Source of the DNA: Deltaproteobacteria bacterium | GTDB taxonomy: Bacteria; Desulfobacterota; B13-G15; RBG-16-54-18 | Assembly: GCA_016927065.1 (NCBI GenBank) | Contig: JAFGNJ010000004.1 | Span: 310,001-374,000, forward strand | Direction of reading: 5' to 3' | DNA: 64,000 nucleotides | Shown: positions 55,237 through 63,618 of the stretch, piece after piece | Layout: every line of letters starts with the position of its first letter | Position numbering within the stretch: the stretch's first letter is position 1 | Program-made: the position numbers and the translations under genes | Notes under the pieces: model-generated | What the model was told of the DNA's origin: nothing | The model's database searches: none | Seen by the model: the letters and a program-made list of their open reading frames with translations, nothing else

Positions 55237-56796
55237 ATGGGAAAGATAATAATAGATCCCGTAACGCGGATCGAAGGACATTTAAAGGTAGAGACGGTCG
55301 TCGACGACGGTGAGGTCAAGGAGGCTAAATGTTCTGGTATGCTCTTCAGGGGCTTCGAGCGGATGCTGGAGGGGCGGGACCCGCGTGACGCCCAGATCGT
55401 CACCCAGCGGATCTGCGGGGTGTGTAATCACTGCCACACCACGGCAGCTGCCCTGAACCTGGATAGCGCCTTCGGCGTCGCCGACAAGATACCCGATAAC
55501 GCCCGCATCATGCGCAACCTGACCATGGGGTTTCACCAGGTGCAGGACCATATCCTTCACTTTTACCACCTGGCGGCCCTCGACTACGTCGACGTCGCCA
55601 AAGTAGCGACCTACGAGGGGCAGGATCGGGCCTTGAACTCCATCAAGGCCTTCATCTCCCGGGGTGAGCTCGCCCCCTTTGTGCCCCGCTACGAGGGGGA
55701 TTACCGGTTCTCCGCCGAGGTCGATCAGGAACTGGTCTCACACTATGTCCGGGCCTTGGAGATGCGGCGCAAGGGACACGAGGCAACTGCCATCCTTGGG
55801 GGCAAGCTCCCCCATGCCTGCGCCGTGACACCCGGCGGTATGACCGAGGTCCCCACTATTGATAAGATCGCCACGCTCCTGTGGCGGGCCAAGGAGCTCA
55901 GGGAGTTTGTTGAGGATGTCTATGTCCCCGATGTGATCAAGGTGGCGGAGACCTATAGCGACTATTTTGAGATCGGGAAGGGATGCGGGAACTTTCTTGC
56001 GTACGGTATCTTTGATTTGGATGGGAAGGATCCCGACTACACGAAACGGGCGAGACTCTTTGCGCAGGGGAGCACCACCACGGATCTCAAACACCAGCCC
56101 CTCGATCTCGATCAGATCACCGAGTGGATCAAGTACTCGTGGTATGAAGATGGTGCCTCAGGACGTCACCCACACGAGGGAGAGACCAAGCCCCAACCCA
56201 ATAAAAAGGGCGGCTATTCCTGGATCAAGGCCCCGCGGTACCAGGGCGGGCCCCATGAGGTTGGCCCCCTAGCGAGGATCGCCGTTGCCTATGCAGCGGG
56301 AGATCCGGCCGTCAAGGAGATGGTGGACTCGGTCCTCGGTCACTTCAAGGCCCCCCCAACGGTCCTCTTCTCCGTTCTCGGGAGGCATGCCGCCCGGGCC
56401 CTCTGCACCCTCCACATTGCGAAGAACTTGGAGAACTGGGTCCTCGAGCTCAAGCCCGGAGAGCCGGCCTATGTCGAGTACACCATCCCTGAAGAGGGGG
56501 CAGGCGTGGGAATCGTGGATGCGGCCAGGGGCGCCCTGGGGCACTGGATCGTGATCAAGGATAAAAAGATCGGGAAATATCAGTGTGTCGTTCCCACAAC
56601 GTGGAACGCATCACCCATGGACGACAAAGACGTTCACGGTCCCATTGAACAGGCCTTGATCGGGACCAAGGTGAAGGATGAAGCGAACCCCTTTGAGATA
56701 GTCAGGATCGTGCGGTCCTTTGACCCATGTATTGCCTGTGCCGTTCACCTCTTGAACCACAAGGGGCGAGAGCTGCAAAGGTATGTCATAGCCTAA
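55237..56796 (+). CDS. [NiFe] hydrogenase large subunit
   Basis: The catalytic subunit carrying the Ni-Fe(CN)2CO centre, 519 residues from ATG 55237 after GGGGAGGAG. The nickel ligands are in RICGVCNHCH near the N-terminus and DPCIACAVH near the C-terminus. A 15-residue tail after the final histidine (LLNHKGRELQRYVIA) is the expected substrate of the maturation protease at 58459. Sequence style resembles group 1 enzymes, but the lack of export signal on the small subunit argues for a cytoplasmic variant. It precedes metV and metF, suggesting H2-dependent methylene-THF reduction. Confidence 0.93.
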   Translation: MGKIIIDPVTRIEGHLKVETVVDDGEVKEAKCSGMLFRGFERMLEGRDPRDAQIVTQRICGVCNHCHTTAAALNLDSAFGVADKIPDNARIMRNLTMGFHQVQDHILHFYHLAALDYVDVAKVATYEGQDRALNSIKAFISRGELAPFVPRYEGDYRFSAEVDQELVSHYVRALEMRRKGHEATAILGGKLPHACAVTPGGMTEVPTIDKIATLLWRAKELREFVEDVYVPDVIKVAETYSDYFEIGKGCGNFLAYGIFDLDGKDPDYTKRARLFAQGSTTTDLKHQPLDLDQITEWIKYSWYEDGASGRHPHEGETKPQPNKKGGYSWIKAPRYQGGPHEVGPLARIAVAYAAGDPAVKEMVDSVLGHFKAPPTVLFSVLGRHAARALCTLHIAKNLENWVLELKPGEPAYVEYTIPEEGAGVGIVDAARGALGHWIVIKDKKIGKYQCVVPTTWNASPMDDKDVHGPIEQALIGTKVKDEANPFEIVRIVRSFDPCIACAVHLLNHKGRELQRYVIA

Positions 56797-56812
56797 AACG
56801 AGGAGGAGAGCG

Positions 56813-57508
56813 ATGTTACGGTCGGAACAGAAACCGTTTGAAGAAATAGAGGGTTACCTGAAAGGAGACAAAAAGGTCTTCATCCTGGGATGCGATGGAT
56901 GCGCCCAATCGAGCCAAACCGGAGGGAAACCCCAGGTGTTGGCGATGAAGGAGCTCTTGGAAGGGGCGGGGAAAAAGGTAACGGGGCATACCGTGATCGA
57001 TTTCCTCTGCCAGAAGGCCTTGGTCGCATCGAGGCTTCGTCCCCTGGAAGCACAGGTGATGGAGGCGGACTCCCTGCTGGTGCTGACGTGCGGCGTGGGG
57101 GTGCAGTCGGTGGGGGCCATGGTGCCTAAGCCGGTGCACCCCGGCTGCAATACCATCTCCCTCGGGGGGTCACGGGGTGAGTGGCGGGGGACGGAACGAT
57201 GCCTGGAGTGCGGCGATTGTCTCCTCCACTACACGGGCGGGATCTGCCCCTTGACGGCCTGCTCGAAGGGTCTGAGAAACGGCGCCTGCGGCGGGGCCTC
57301 CGATGGAAAGTGCGAGGTCAGCCCGGAGAAGTCCTGCGGTTGGGAGTTGATCTATGAGCGGCTTAAGGAGGTGGGCAAACTGGATCTGCTCAAGCAATTT
57401 ATCCCACCTAAGGAGTGGAACAAACAGAGGCCCAGACCGGAGATGCTTTCTACTTCCCTGTGGGCCCTGGAACAGAGGAATGAATCTAGCGAGGAGGACA
57501 GAGGATAA
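56813..57508 (+). CDS. metV: MetV-type methylene-THF reductase partner (copy 2)
   Basis: A 231-residue paralogue of the protein at 50731: VFILGCDGCAQSSQTGG and CLECGDCLLHYTGGICPLTACSKGLRNGACGG (core CLECGDCLLHYTGG). It overlaps metF by one base, the classic metV-metF arrangement of anaerobes in which MetV links MetF to ferredoxin, Hdr or other donors. ATG follows GAGGAGAG. Its tail is longer and more charged than that of copy 1. It is placed between hydrogenase and metF. Confidence 0.87.
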   Translation: MLRSEQKPFEEIEGYLKGDKKVFILGCDGCAQSSQTGGKPQVLAMKELLEGAGKKVTGHTVIDFLCQKALVASRLRPLEAQVMEADSLLVLTCGVGVQSVGAMVPKPVHPGCNTISLGGSRGEWRGTERCLECGDCLLHYTGGICPLTACSKGLRNGACGGASDGKCEVSPEKSCGWELIYERLKEVGKLDLLKQFIPPKEWNKQRPRPEMLSTSLWALEQRNESSEEDRG

Positions 57509-58386
57509 TGGCTTTGAAAGAGGCATTAGAGAGCGGAAAATTTGTTGTTACCACCGAGGTTGGTCCCCTCAAGGGGACGGATACGTCAGAGGTCATGGAG
57601 GTGGCGGAGATCCTCAAGGGAAAGGTAGACGGAGTCAATGTCACCGATCAGCAGAGCGCGGTGATGAGGCTGGGTTCCCTTGCCACCTGCTCCCTCTTGG
57701 TGCAGAAGGGGCTGGAGCCGGTCTTCCAGATGACCTGCCGGGATCGCAATCGCATCGCCCTGCAGTCCGATCTGCTCAGCGCCCATGTACTGGGGATCAG
57801 GAACGTCCTGGTCATCTCCGGTGACTTCCCGAGCTTAGGGGATCACATCGATGCCAAGGAAGTCTATGACCTCGACTCCGAACAATTGATTTGGACCATC
57901 AATCAAATGAACGGAGGTCAAGATCTGGCGGGCAATGAGCTGCAGGGGAAGACCGATTTCTTCGTCGGGGCGGTGGTAAAGCCGGTATCGGATACCGACG
58001 CATCCACTGAACTGCAGCTTGCGATGATGGAAAAGAAGATCAACGCAGGTGCCCGCTTCTTCCAGACCCAGGCGGTCTACGAGGCCGATGTCTTTGAGCG
58101 GTTCATGAAACGGGCGGCGCAGTTCAAGGTGCCCGTCCTGGTGGGGGTCATCCCCCTCAAGTCCGTCGGTATGGCGCGATACATGAACAAGAACGTCTCC
58201 GGGGTCTTCGTCCCGGAACCGCTGATCGACGAGATGGGCAAGGCGGAGGACAAGACGGCAAAAGGGTTGGAGATCACCGCCCGGCTCATCAATGATCTTA
58301 AGGACATGTGCCAAGGGGTACACATCATGGCCATCGGCTGGGAGAAGAAGGTCCCTGAAATCCTCAAGATGGCGAAGCTGGCGTAA
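57508..58386 (+). CDS. metF: Methylene-tetrahydrofolate reductase
   Basis: MetF reduces methylene-THF to methyl-THF, the last folate step before AcsE. The 292-residue flavoprotein has the TIM-barrel features of the family: VVTTEVGPLKGTD, VFQMTCRDRNRIALQSDLL, NVLVISGDFPSLGDH, ARFFQTQAVY and VGVIPLKSVGMARYM. ATG at 57508 overlaps the metV stop. With MetV it probably forms the complex MetFV. A hairpin follows its stop. Confidence 0.94.
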   Translation: MALKEALESGKFVVTTEVGPLKGTDTSEVMEVAEILKGKVDGVNVTDQQSAVMRLGSLATCSLLVQKGLEPVFQMTCRDRNRIALQSDLLSAHVLGIRNVLVISGDFPSLGDHIDAKEVYDLDSEQLIWTINQMNGGQDLAGNELQGKTDFFVGAVVKPVSDTDASTELQLAMMEKKINAGARFFQTQAVYEADVFERFMKRAAQFKVPVLVGVIPLKSVGMARYMNKNVSGVFVPEPLIDEMGKAEDKTAKGLEITARLINDLKDMCQGVHIMAIGWEKKVPEILKMAKLA

Positions 58387-58424
58387 GGGAACCATTACCA
58401 TCTCTGGATTGTATTGACGTTATG

Positions 58425-58455
58425 ATATCCCTTAAGGGCCTCCCTTAAGGGATAT
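58425..58455 (+). terminator. Perfect hairpin between metF and hydrogenase protease gene
   Basis: ATATCCCTTAAGGG (58425-58438) and CCCTTAAGGGATAT (58442-58455) form a 14-bp perfect stem with a three-base loop. No long T-run follows. Its 3' arm contains AAGGG, which is 7 bases from the GTG start of the protease gene, so folding would hide that ribosome site. It may act as terminator, as translation control, or as an RNA processing site. Confidence 0.6.
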
Positions 58456-58458
58456 TTA

Positions 58459-58926
58459 GTGCGGATGGCAAAGAACTACAAAGTGGTGATCATCGGTATC
58501 GGGAACCTGATCCTTCAAGACGAAGGGGTAGGCGTGCATGCGGTGCGCGCGTTGGAGGGGAGGGAACTCCCCCCCGGGGTCGAGGTCATCGACGGCGGCA
58601 CGTATCTCATGGACCTCCTCAGTGTAATCCAGGAGGCGGAGCGGATCATCGTGATCGATGCCCTCCGCGGGGGAGAAAAGCCGGGCACCATATACCGCCT
58701 CTCCCCTGACGACCTCATGGGCGAGACCGAGCGCCCCCTGTCCCTGCATCAGGTGGGGCTCCTGGAGGTCTTGGGGATGGCGCGGCAGCTCGGCGGCAGT
58801 CCTCAGGCGGTGATCATCGGGGTTGAGCCTAAAGAGATCTCGTGGGGTATGGAGCTGACTCCGGAGGTGCAAGCGCGGCTCCCGCGCGTGATCGATGCCA
58901 TCTTTGAGGAACTGAAGGGATTGTGA
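58459..58926 (+). CDS. Hydrogenase maturation protease
   Basis: This endopeptidase removes the C-terminal tail of the hydrogenase large subunit after nickel insertion. The 155-residue protein shows VVIIGIGNLILQDEGVGVHAVRAL with the nickel-sensing acidic residue, DGGTYLMDLL and VIDALRGGEKPGTIYRL, matching the HyaD/HybD group. GTG 58459 (7 bases after AAGGG) or ATG 58465 may be used. It follows the hydrogenase and metFV genes and precedes hypA. Confidence 0.92.
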   Translation: MRMAKNYKVVIIGIGNLILQDEGVGVHAVRALEGRELPPGVEVIDGGTYLMDLLSVIQEAERIIVIDALRGGEKPGTIYRLSPDDLMGETERPLSLHQVGLLEVLGMARQLGGSPQAVIIGVEPKEISWGMELTPEVQARLPRVIDAIFEELKGL

Positions 58927-58956
58927 TACCATGCGGTATGGGAGTACCCTCGTCCG

Positions 58957-59307
58957 GTGCATGAGCTTTCCGTAGCCCAGGGTCTCTTGGAGATCATAGA
59001 GCAGGAAGCCCGCCCGTACCCCGGGGCGCGGGTAACGCAGGTCCGCCTGCGGATCGGCAAACTGAGCGCGGTGGTGCCGGACGCCCTGCGGTTTGCCTTC
59101 GAGGCAATAACCCGCGGGGGGATCGCCGAGGGTGCCTCGCTGGAGATCGAAGAGGTGCCGTTGCGGATTCGGTGCCGGCAGTGCGCAAAGGAGTTTACGG
59201 TGGAAAATCCCTTCATGATTTGTCCCCGCTGTGAGGGTCTGGATGTGGAGATGGTATCGGGGAGAGAATTGGAAATAACAAGCATGGAGATAGAACATGG
59301 AGACTAG
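58957..59307 (+). CDS. hypA: Hydrogenase nickel incorporation protein HypA
   Basis: HypA delivers nickel to the hydrogenase large subunit with HypB. The protein begins MHELSVAQGLLEI, with the conserved nickel-binding histidine at position 2, and has the zinc motif CRQC followed by CPRC. The GTG start at 58957 is fixed by this N-terminus. At 116 residues it is normal, but its last residues (MEIEHGD) are encoded by the first copy of a 28-bp tandem repeat that runs up to hypB. Confidence 0.94.
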   Translation: MHELSVAQGLLEIIEQEARPYPGARVTQVRLRIGKLSAVVPDALRFAFEAITRGGIAEGASLEIEEVPLRIRCRQCAKEFTVENPFMICPRCEGLDVEMVSGRELEITSMEIEHGD

Positions 59308-59373
59308 TAGTATGGAGATAGAAGGTGGAGACTAGCAGTATGGAGATAACATATGGAGATCGCAGATGGAGAT
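59284..59373 (+). repeat. 28-bp tandem repeat at hypA-hypB junction
   Basis: Copy 1 (59284-59311) and copy 2 (59312-59339) are 28 bases each and differ at three positions. A diverged 26-base copy 3 (59340-59365) and the start of a fourth (from 59366) follow. Each begins ATGGAGAT. The first encodes the HypA C-terminus and stop; the fourth is the start of hypB. Each unit offers an ATG and a GGAG. Confidence 0.88.
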
Positions 59374-60022
59374 AAAACTGGTTAAAGACATCCTGGCGGC
59401 GAACGAAGCCATCGCCGAACAAAACAAGGCGCTCTTCGCCGAGAAGGGGGTCTATGTGGTCAACCTCATGGGGAGCCCGGGCGCGGGGAAGACTACCCTG
59501 CTCGAACGGACGATCGAGGGGCTCAAGGAGAAGAGAAAGATGGCGGTGATCGAGGGAGACATCGCCACCTCACGGGATGCGGAGCGGATTGCCGCCCACG
59601 CCATCCCCACCGTGCAGATAAACACCGGGGGTGAGTGTCACCTCGACGGGAACATGGTGCGGGGAGGGCTTGAACAGTTGAATTTCGACGGTATAGAGCT
59701 CCTCGTGGTGGAGAATGTCGGGAACCTGGTGTGCCCTGCCGAGTTCAACATCGGTGAGGATGTGAAGGTAATGATAGCCTCCGTGACGGAGGGGGACGAC
59801 AAACCCCTGAAATATCCCCTCATGTTTCAGGTTTCTTCCGTCCTTCTGTTGAACAAGACAGACCTGCTCCCCCATGTGGACTTCGACCTGGAGCGGTTTC
59901 GGAAAGAGGCCCTCAAGATCAACCCCCGCTTGGAGGTCATGCCCCTCTCCTGCAAGACAGGGGAAGGGCTTGATACCTGGCTTCAATGGCTTGAGGAGCG
60001 ATCCGGCAGCAGAGAGGGCTGA
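59366..60022 (+). CDS. hypB: Hydrogenase nickel GTPase HypB
   Basis: HypB is the GTPase for nickel insertion. The 218-residue protein shows the P-loop GSPGAGKTTLLE, EGDIATSRDAERI, a GGECHLDGNMV segment with the metal-site cysteine and histidine, VENVGNLVCPAEF and NKTDLLPHV. It lacks the N-terminal histidine-rich stretch and the CxxCGC motif seen in some HypB. The GGAG of the preceding repeat unit at 59355-59358 serves as ribosome site seven bases before the ATG. It overlaps hypF by one base. Confidence 0.95.
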   Translation: MEIKLVKDILAANEAIAEQNKALFAEKGVYVVNLMGSPGAGKTTLLERTIEGLKEKRKMAVIEGDIATSRDAERIAAHAIPTVQINTGGECHLDGNMVRGGLEQLNFDGIELLVVENVGNLVCPAEFNIGEDVKVMIASVTEGDDKPLKYPLMFQVSSVLLLNKTDLLPHVDFDLERFRKEALKINPRLEVMPLSCKTGEGLDTWLQWLEERSGSREG

Positions 60023-62301
60023 TGGGAAAGGTCAGGGCGAGTGTCCAGGCAGAGGGGATCGTCCAGGGGGTGGGGTTCCGGCCCTTTGTGTACGATCTTG
60101 CCCACCGCCATGGGCTTGCGGGATGGGTCTTCAACGATGCGCGAGGCGTGCAGATAGAGATAGAGGGTTCAGATGAGCACGTGGCCGCTTTCCTCTCCGC
60201 GCTCTCCTCTCCCCCGCCTCTCGCAATCGTAGAGCGGACCCAGGTCCGTTATACAGCACCTGCGGGGTATACAGGATTTGAGATACGGAAGAGCGTTGGG
60301 GGTGAAGAGCGCCTCACCCTCATCTCGCCCGATATGGCGCTCTGCGAGGAGTGCAGGCAGGAGCTTTTCGACCCCCAAGACCGGCGTTTTCGCTATCCTT
60401 TTATTAATTGCACCAACTGCGGACCGCGCTTTACTATTATCGAAGACATCCCCTATGACCGCGCCAAGACCACCATGGCCCCTTTCGAGATGTGCCCTGA
60501 CTGCAGCCGGGAGTATCATGATCCGCTCAACCGCCGCTTCCACGCCCAGCCCAATGCCTGCCCGACATGCGGCCCCCAAGTGCAGTTGCTCGACAACACG
60601 GGAGCGGAGGTTAAATGCGATGATCCCATCGGAGAGACCCTGTGCCTGCTCAAAGAGGGGAAGATCGTGGCTGTCAAGGGGCTGGGAGGGTTTCACCTTG
60701 CGTGCGACGCAGCCAATGAGGGTGCCGTCTCGCTCCTCAGGGGGAGGAAGTACCGGGAGGATAAGCCCTTCGCCCTCATGTGCAGGGATGTAGGGGTTGT
60801 CGAGGGGATCTGTGTTCTGGATGATGCCTCCCGAACACTGCTTCAGAGCAAAGAACGCTCCATCGTTATCCTCCCCCGAAGGCCCGATGCCGAAGTAGCC
60901 GGGTCCGTTGCCCCGGGGCAGGGTACGTTGGGTGTCATGCTCCCCTATACGCCCCTGCATCACTTGCTCTTTTCGGATGGACTCGCGAGCCTCGTGATGA
61001 CGAGCGGCAATATGAGCGATGAGCCCATCGCCTATGAAGACGCCGAGGCAAGAGAACGACTGGGGGGGATCGCCGATTTCTTTCTCGTGCACAACAGGGA
61101 GATCCGCACGAGGTGTGACGATTCGGTGGTCAAGCCCTTCAGGGGGGAGGCGACCTTCCTCAGGCGCGCGCGGGGATATGTCCCCTTTCCTATCCGATTG
61201 CCGCAGGGCGGACCGAGCGTGCTCGCCTGCGGGGCGGAGCTGAAGAACACCTTCTGCCTCACCAAGGGTGACTACGCCTTCCTGAGCCACCACATCGGCG
61301 ACCTGGAGAACTACGAGACCATGCGATCATTTGAAGAGGGGATCGAGCTTATCAGACGCCTCTTTCAGATAGAGCCGGAGGCAGTGGTCTATGACCTGCA
61401 TCCCGACTACCTCGCCACGCGCTTTGCTTTGAAATATGCCGGGGAACAGGGCGTCCCCAAAATCGGCGTCCAGCACCACTTCGCCCATGCCCTCAGCTGC
61501 ATGGCAGAACACGGGCTCGCGGGTCCTGCCCTGGCCGTGGTGATGGACGGGACGGGATACGGAGAGGATGGGACCGTGTGGGGGGGTGAGTTCCTCGAGG
61601 TGACGCTCAAAAACTACACCCGCCTCGGGCACCTGCGCACCATACCCCTACCCGGCGGTGATCGGGCGGCAAAGGAACCGTGGCGGATGGCAGCGGTCTA
61701 CCTCGATCGAATTTATGGGAGAATAGAAAAGGTCGATATTCCCTTTACCAGGGGGCTTGATCGCGGGCAGTGGTCTACCCTCAGGGAGGCGATTGCAGCT
61801 GGCATCAACTCGCCCCTCTGCTCCAGTACGGGCAGGCTCTTCGCAGCGGTGAGCGCGCTCATCGGGGTGAGGGGAATGATTAACTATGAAGGCCAGGCGG
61901 CCATAGAGCTCGAACAGATGGCCGACCAAGGGGAGAGTGGGGAGTACCCCCCTGACATCATCCAGGACAACGGGTGCTTTATCCTCGACCCCGATCCCGT
62001 TATCGAGGCCGTTGTAAAAGCAATCAAAAAGGGCGAAGAACCCTCCGCCATCTCGGCCCGCTTTCACAACTCCGTGGCCAGGGGCATTGTTCAGATGGCG
62101 ATAAAAATGAGGGAACAAACCGGGCTCTCTAATATTATTCTCAGCGGCGGGGTCTTCCAGAATCACCTCCTCATGGGAAGGACCTGGGACCTGCTGGAGG
62201 GGGAGGACTTTCAGGTCTACATCCACCACAAGGTCCCCCCCAACGATGGATGCATCGCCCTGGGCCAGGCCTTTCACGCCATCGCGCTACAGGATAGCTG
62301 A
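60022..62301 (+). CDS. hypF: Carbamoyltransferase HypF
   Basis: HypF makes the thiocarboxamide precursor of the cyanide ligands of the NiFe centre from carbamoyl phosphate. The 759-residue protein has an N-terminal acylphosphatase domain (GIVQGVGFRPFVYDLA), two zinc-finger motifs (CEECRQELFD, NCTNCGPRFT; CPDCSREYHD, CPTCGPQ), a YrdC-like domain (AVKGLGGFHLACDA) and the Kae1-like carbamoyl domain (VQHHFAHALSCMAEHGL, ILSGGVFQNHLL). Full length. It is followed by hypC after 2 bases. Confidence 0.96.
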   Translation: MGKVRASVQAEGIVQGVGFRPFVYDLAHRHGLAGWVFNDARGVQIEIEGSDEHVAAFLSALSSPPPLAIVERTQVRYTAPAGYTGFEIRKSVGGEERLTLISPDMALCEECRQELFDPQDRRFRYPFINCTNCGPRFTIIEDIPYDRAKTTMAPFEMCPDCSREYHDPLNRRFHAQPNACPTCGPQVQLLDNTGAEVKCDDPIGETLCLLKEGKIVAVKGLGGFHLACDAANEGAVSLLRGRKYREDKPFALMCRDVGVVEGICVLDDASRTLLQSKERSIVILPRRPDAEVAGSVAPGQGTLGVMLPYTPLHHLLFSDGLASLVMTSGNMSDEPIAYEDAEARERLGGIADFFLVHNREIRTRCDDSVVKPFRGEATFLRRARGYVPFPIRLPQGGPSVLACGAELKNTFCLTKGDYAFLSHHIGDLENYETMRSFEEGIELIRRLFQIEPEAVVYDLHPDYLATRFALKYAGEQGVPKIGVQHHFAHALSCMAEHGLAGPALAVVMDGTGYGEDGTVWGGEFLEVTLKNYTRLGHLRTIPLPGGDRAAKEPWRMAAVYLDRIYGRIEKVDIPFTRGLDRGQWSTLREAIAAGINSPLCSSTGRLFAAVSALIGVRGMINYEGQAAIELEQMADQGESGEYPPDIIQDNGCFILDPDPVIEAVVKAIKKGEEPSAISARFHNSVARGIVQMAIKMREQTGLSNIILSGGVFQNHLLMGRTWDLLEGEDFQVYIHHKVPPNDGCIALGQAFHAIALQDS

Positions 62302-62303
62302 CC

Positions 62304-62537
62304 ATGTGTCTCGGCATTCCCGGTCAAATCGTCTCCATAACGGAAAACCAGCTCGCCGTGGTGGACTTCAACGGCGTGCGCAGGGAGGTGAGCCTCATGT
62401 TGTGTCCTGAGCTTGCGGTCGGCGACTATTGCCTGGTCCATGTGGGCTTTGCCATGCAGCGGCTCGAGCCGGAGGAGGCCCAGGAGACCATGGAGCTCCT
62501 CGACGAGTTCCTGGAGGCCTCTGGTGAATCCTCATAA
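62304..62537 (+). CDS. hypC: Hydrogenase assembly chaperone HypC
   Basis: HypC carries the Fe(CN)2CO unit with HypD. The 77-residue protein starts MCLGIPGQIVSI, with the essential N-terminal cysteine, and contains VGDYCLVHVGFAMQRL, the family ending. It overlaps the start of hypD by 14 bases. Confidence 0.95.
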   Translation: MCLGIPGQIVSITENQLAVVDFNGVRREVSLMLCPELAVGDYCLVHVGFAMQRLEPEEAQETMELLDEFLEASGESS

Positions 62538-63618
62538 CAGGCCTGATGAGGGCCGACTCGCCCCCCGCCTCATCGAAGAGATCACAAGGCTTGCCGATTC
62601 TCCCATGCGCCTCATGGAGGTGTGCGGCACCCACACCGTCGCGATCTTCCGCTCCGGGATCAGATCGATGCTCCCCCCGGGGGTAGAGCTCATCTCCGGT
62701 CCCGGCTGCCCGGTCTGCGTCACTCCCGCAGGGGAGATAGACCGGGCCATCGCCCTCTCAAGACGAGAAGACATGATCCTCGCTACGTTCGGGGACCTCA
62801 TGCGGGTCCCGGGGAGCAGTTCCTCTCTTCAAGAGGAGCGGGCTCAAGGTCGCGCGGTCCGGGTGATCCTCTCGCCGCTGGACGCGGTCAAGATAGCCGA
62901 GGAGCACCCCGATAAGACCGTCTGCTTCTTCGGTGTGGGGTTTGAGACCACCTCACCTGCGATCGCGGCCGCCGTCATGGAGGCCCAAAGAAAAGGATGT
63001 AACAATTTCTATCTCCTCTCCTCCCAGCGCCTCATCCCCCCGGCCATGCGGGCCCTGCTCTCCGCCGGAAAGGTCAACATCGACGGCTTCATCCTCCCCG
63101 GCCACGTGAGCGTGGTCATCGGCAAGGCCCCGTACTGCTTCCTCGCCGAGGAGTTCAGCCTCCCCGGGGTCATCACCGGGTTCGAGCCCCTCGACATCCT
63201 CGAGGGGATATACCTCCTCCTGCGACAGAGGAAGGAGGGTCGGACCGAGATAGAGATCCAGTACAGCCGCGTGGTGCAGAAGGAGGGGAATCCTCGGGCC
63301 AGGGGGATCATGGGGGAGGTCTTTGCCCCTGTTGATGCGCGCTGGCGGGGGCTGGGCACGATACCGGCGAGCGGCCTTGCGCTGCGAGATGGATTCTCTC
63401 AGATGGATGCCACGCAGGCCTTTGACCTGCCCCTTCAAGATATAGCAGAGACCCCGGGGTGCCTGTGCGGGGAGGTCCTGCAGGGGCTGGTCAGGCCGCC
63501 TGAGTGTTCTCTCTTCGGGACCAGGTGCACGCCGGAGGATCCGGTAGGCCCGTGCATGGTCTCTACTGAGGGGAGCTGTGCGGCCTACTATAAATACGGG
63601 AGGGGCAATGAAGGATAA
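62524..63618 (+). CDS. hypD: Hydrogenase maturation factor HypD
   Basis: HypD is the iron-sulfur scaffold on which the Fe(CN)2CO unit is assembled. The 364-residue protein shows [49 protein letters not shown] and C-terminal cluster cysteines in [20 protein letters not shown] and [18 protein letters not shown] at 62524 follows GGAGG by about seven bases and is preferred over the longer open frame from 62413. It overlaps hypE by 11 bases. Confidence 0.94.
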   Translation: MNPHNRPDEGRLAPRLIEEITRLADSPMRLMEVCGTHTVAIFRSGIRSMLPPGVELISGPGCPVCVTPAGEIDRAIALSRREDMILATFGDLMRVPGSSSSLQEERAQGRAVRVILSPLDAVKIAEEHPDKTVCFFGVGFETTSPAIAAAVMEAQRKGCNNFYLLSSQRLIPPAMRALLSAGKVNIDGFILPGHVSVVIGKAPYCFLAEEFSLPGVITGFEPLDILEGIYLLLRQRKEGRTEIEIQYSRVVQKEGNPRARGIMGEVFAPVDARWRGLGTIPASGLALRDGFSQMDATQAFDLPLQDIAETPGCLCGEVLQGLVRPPECSLFGTRCTPEDPVGPCMVSTEGSCAAYYKYGRGNEG

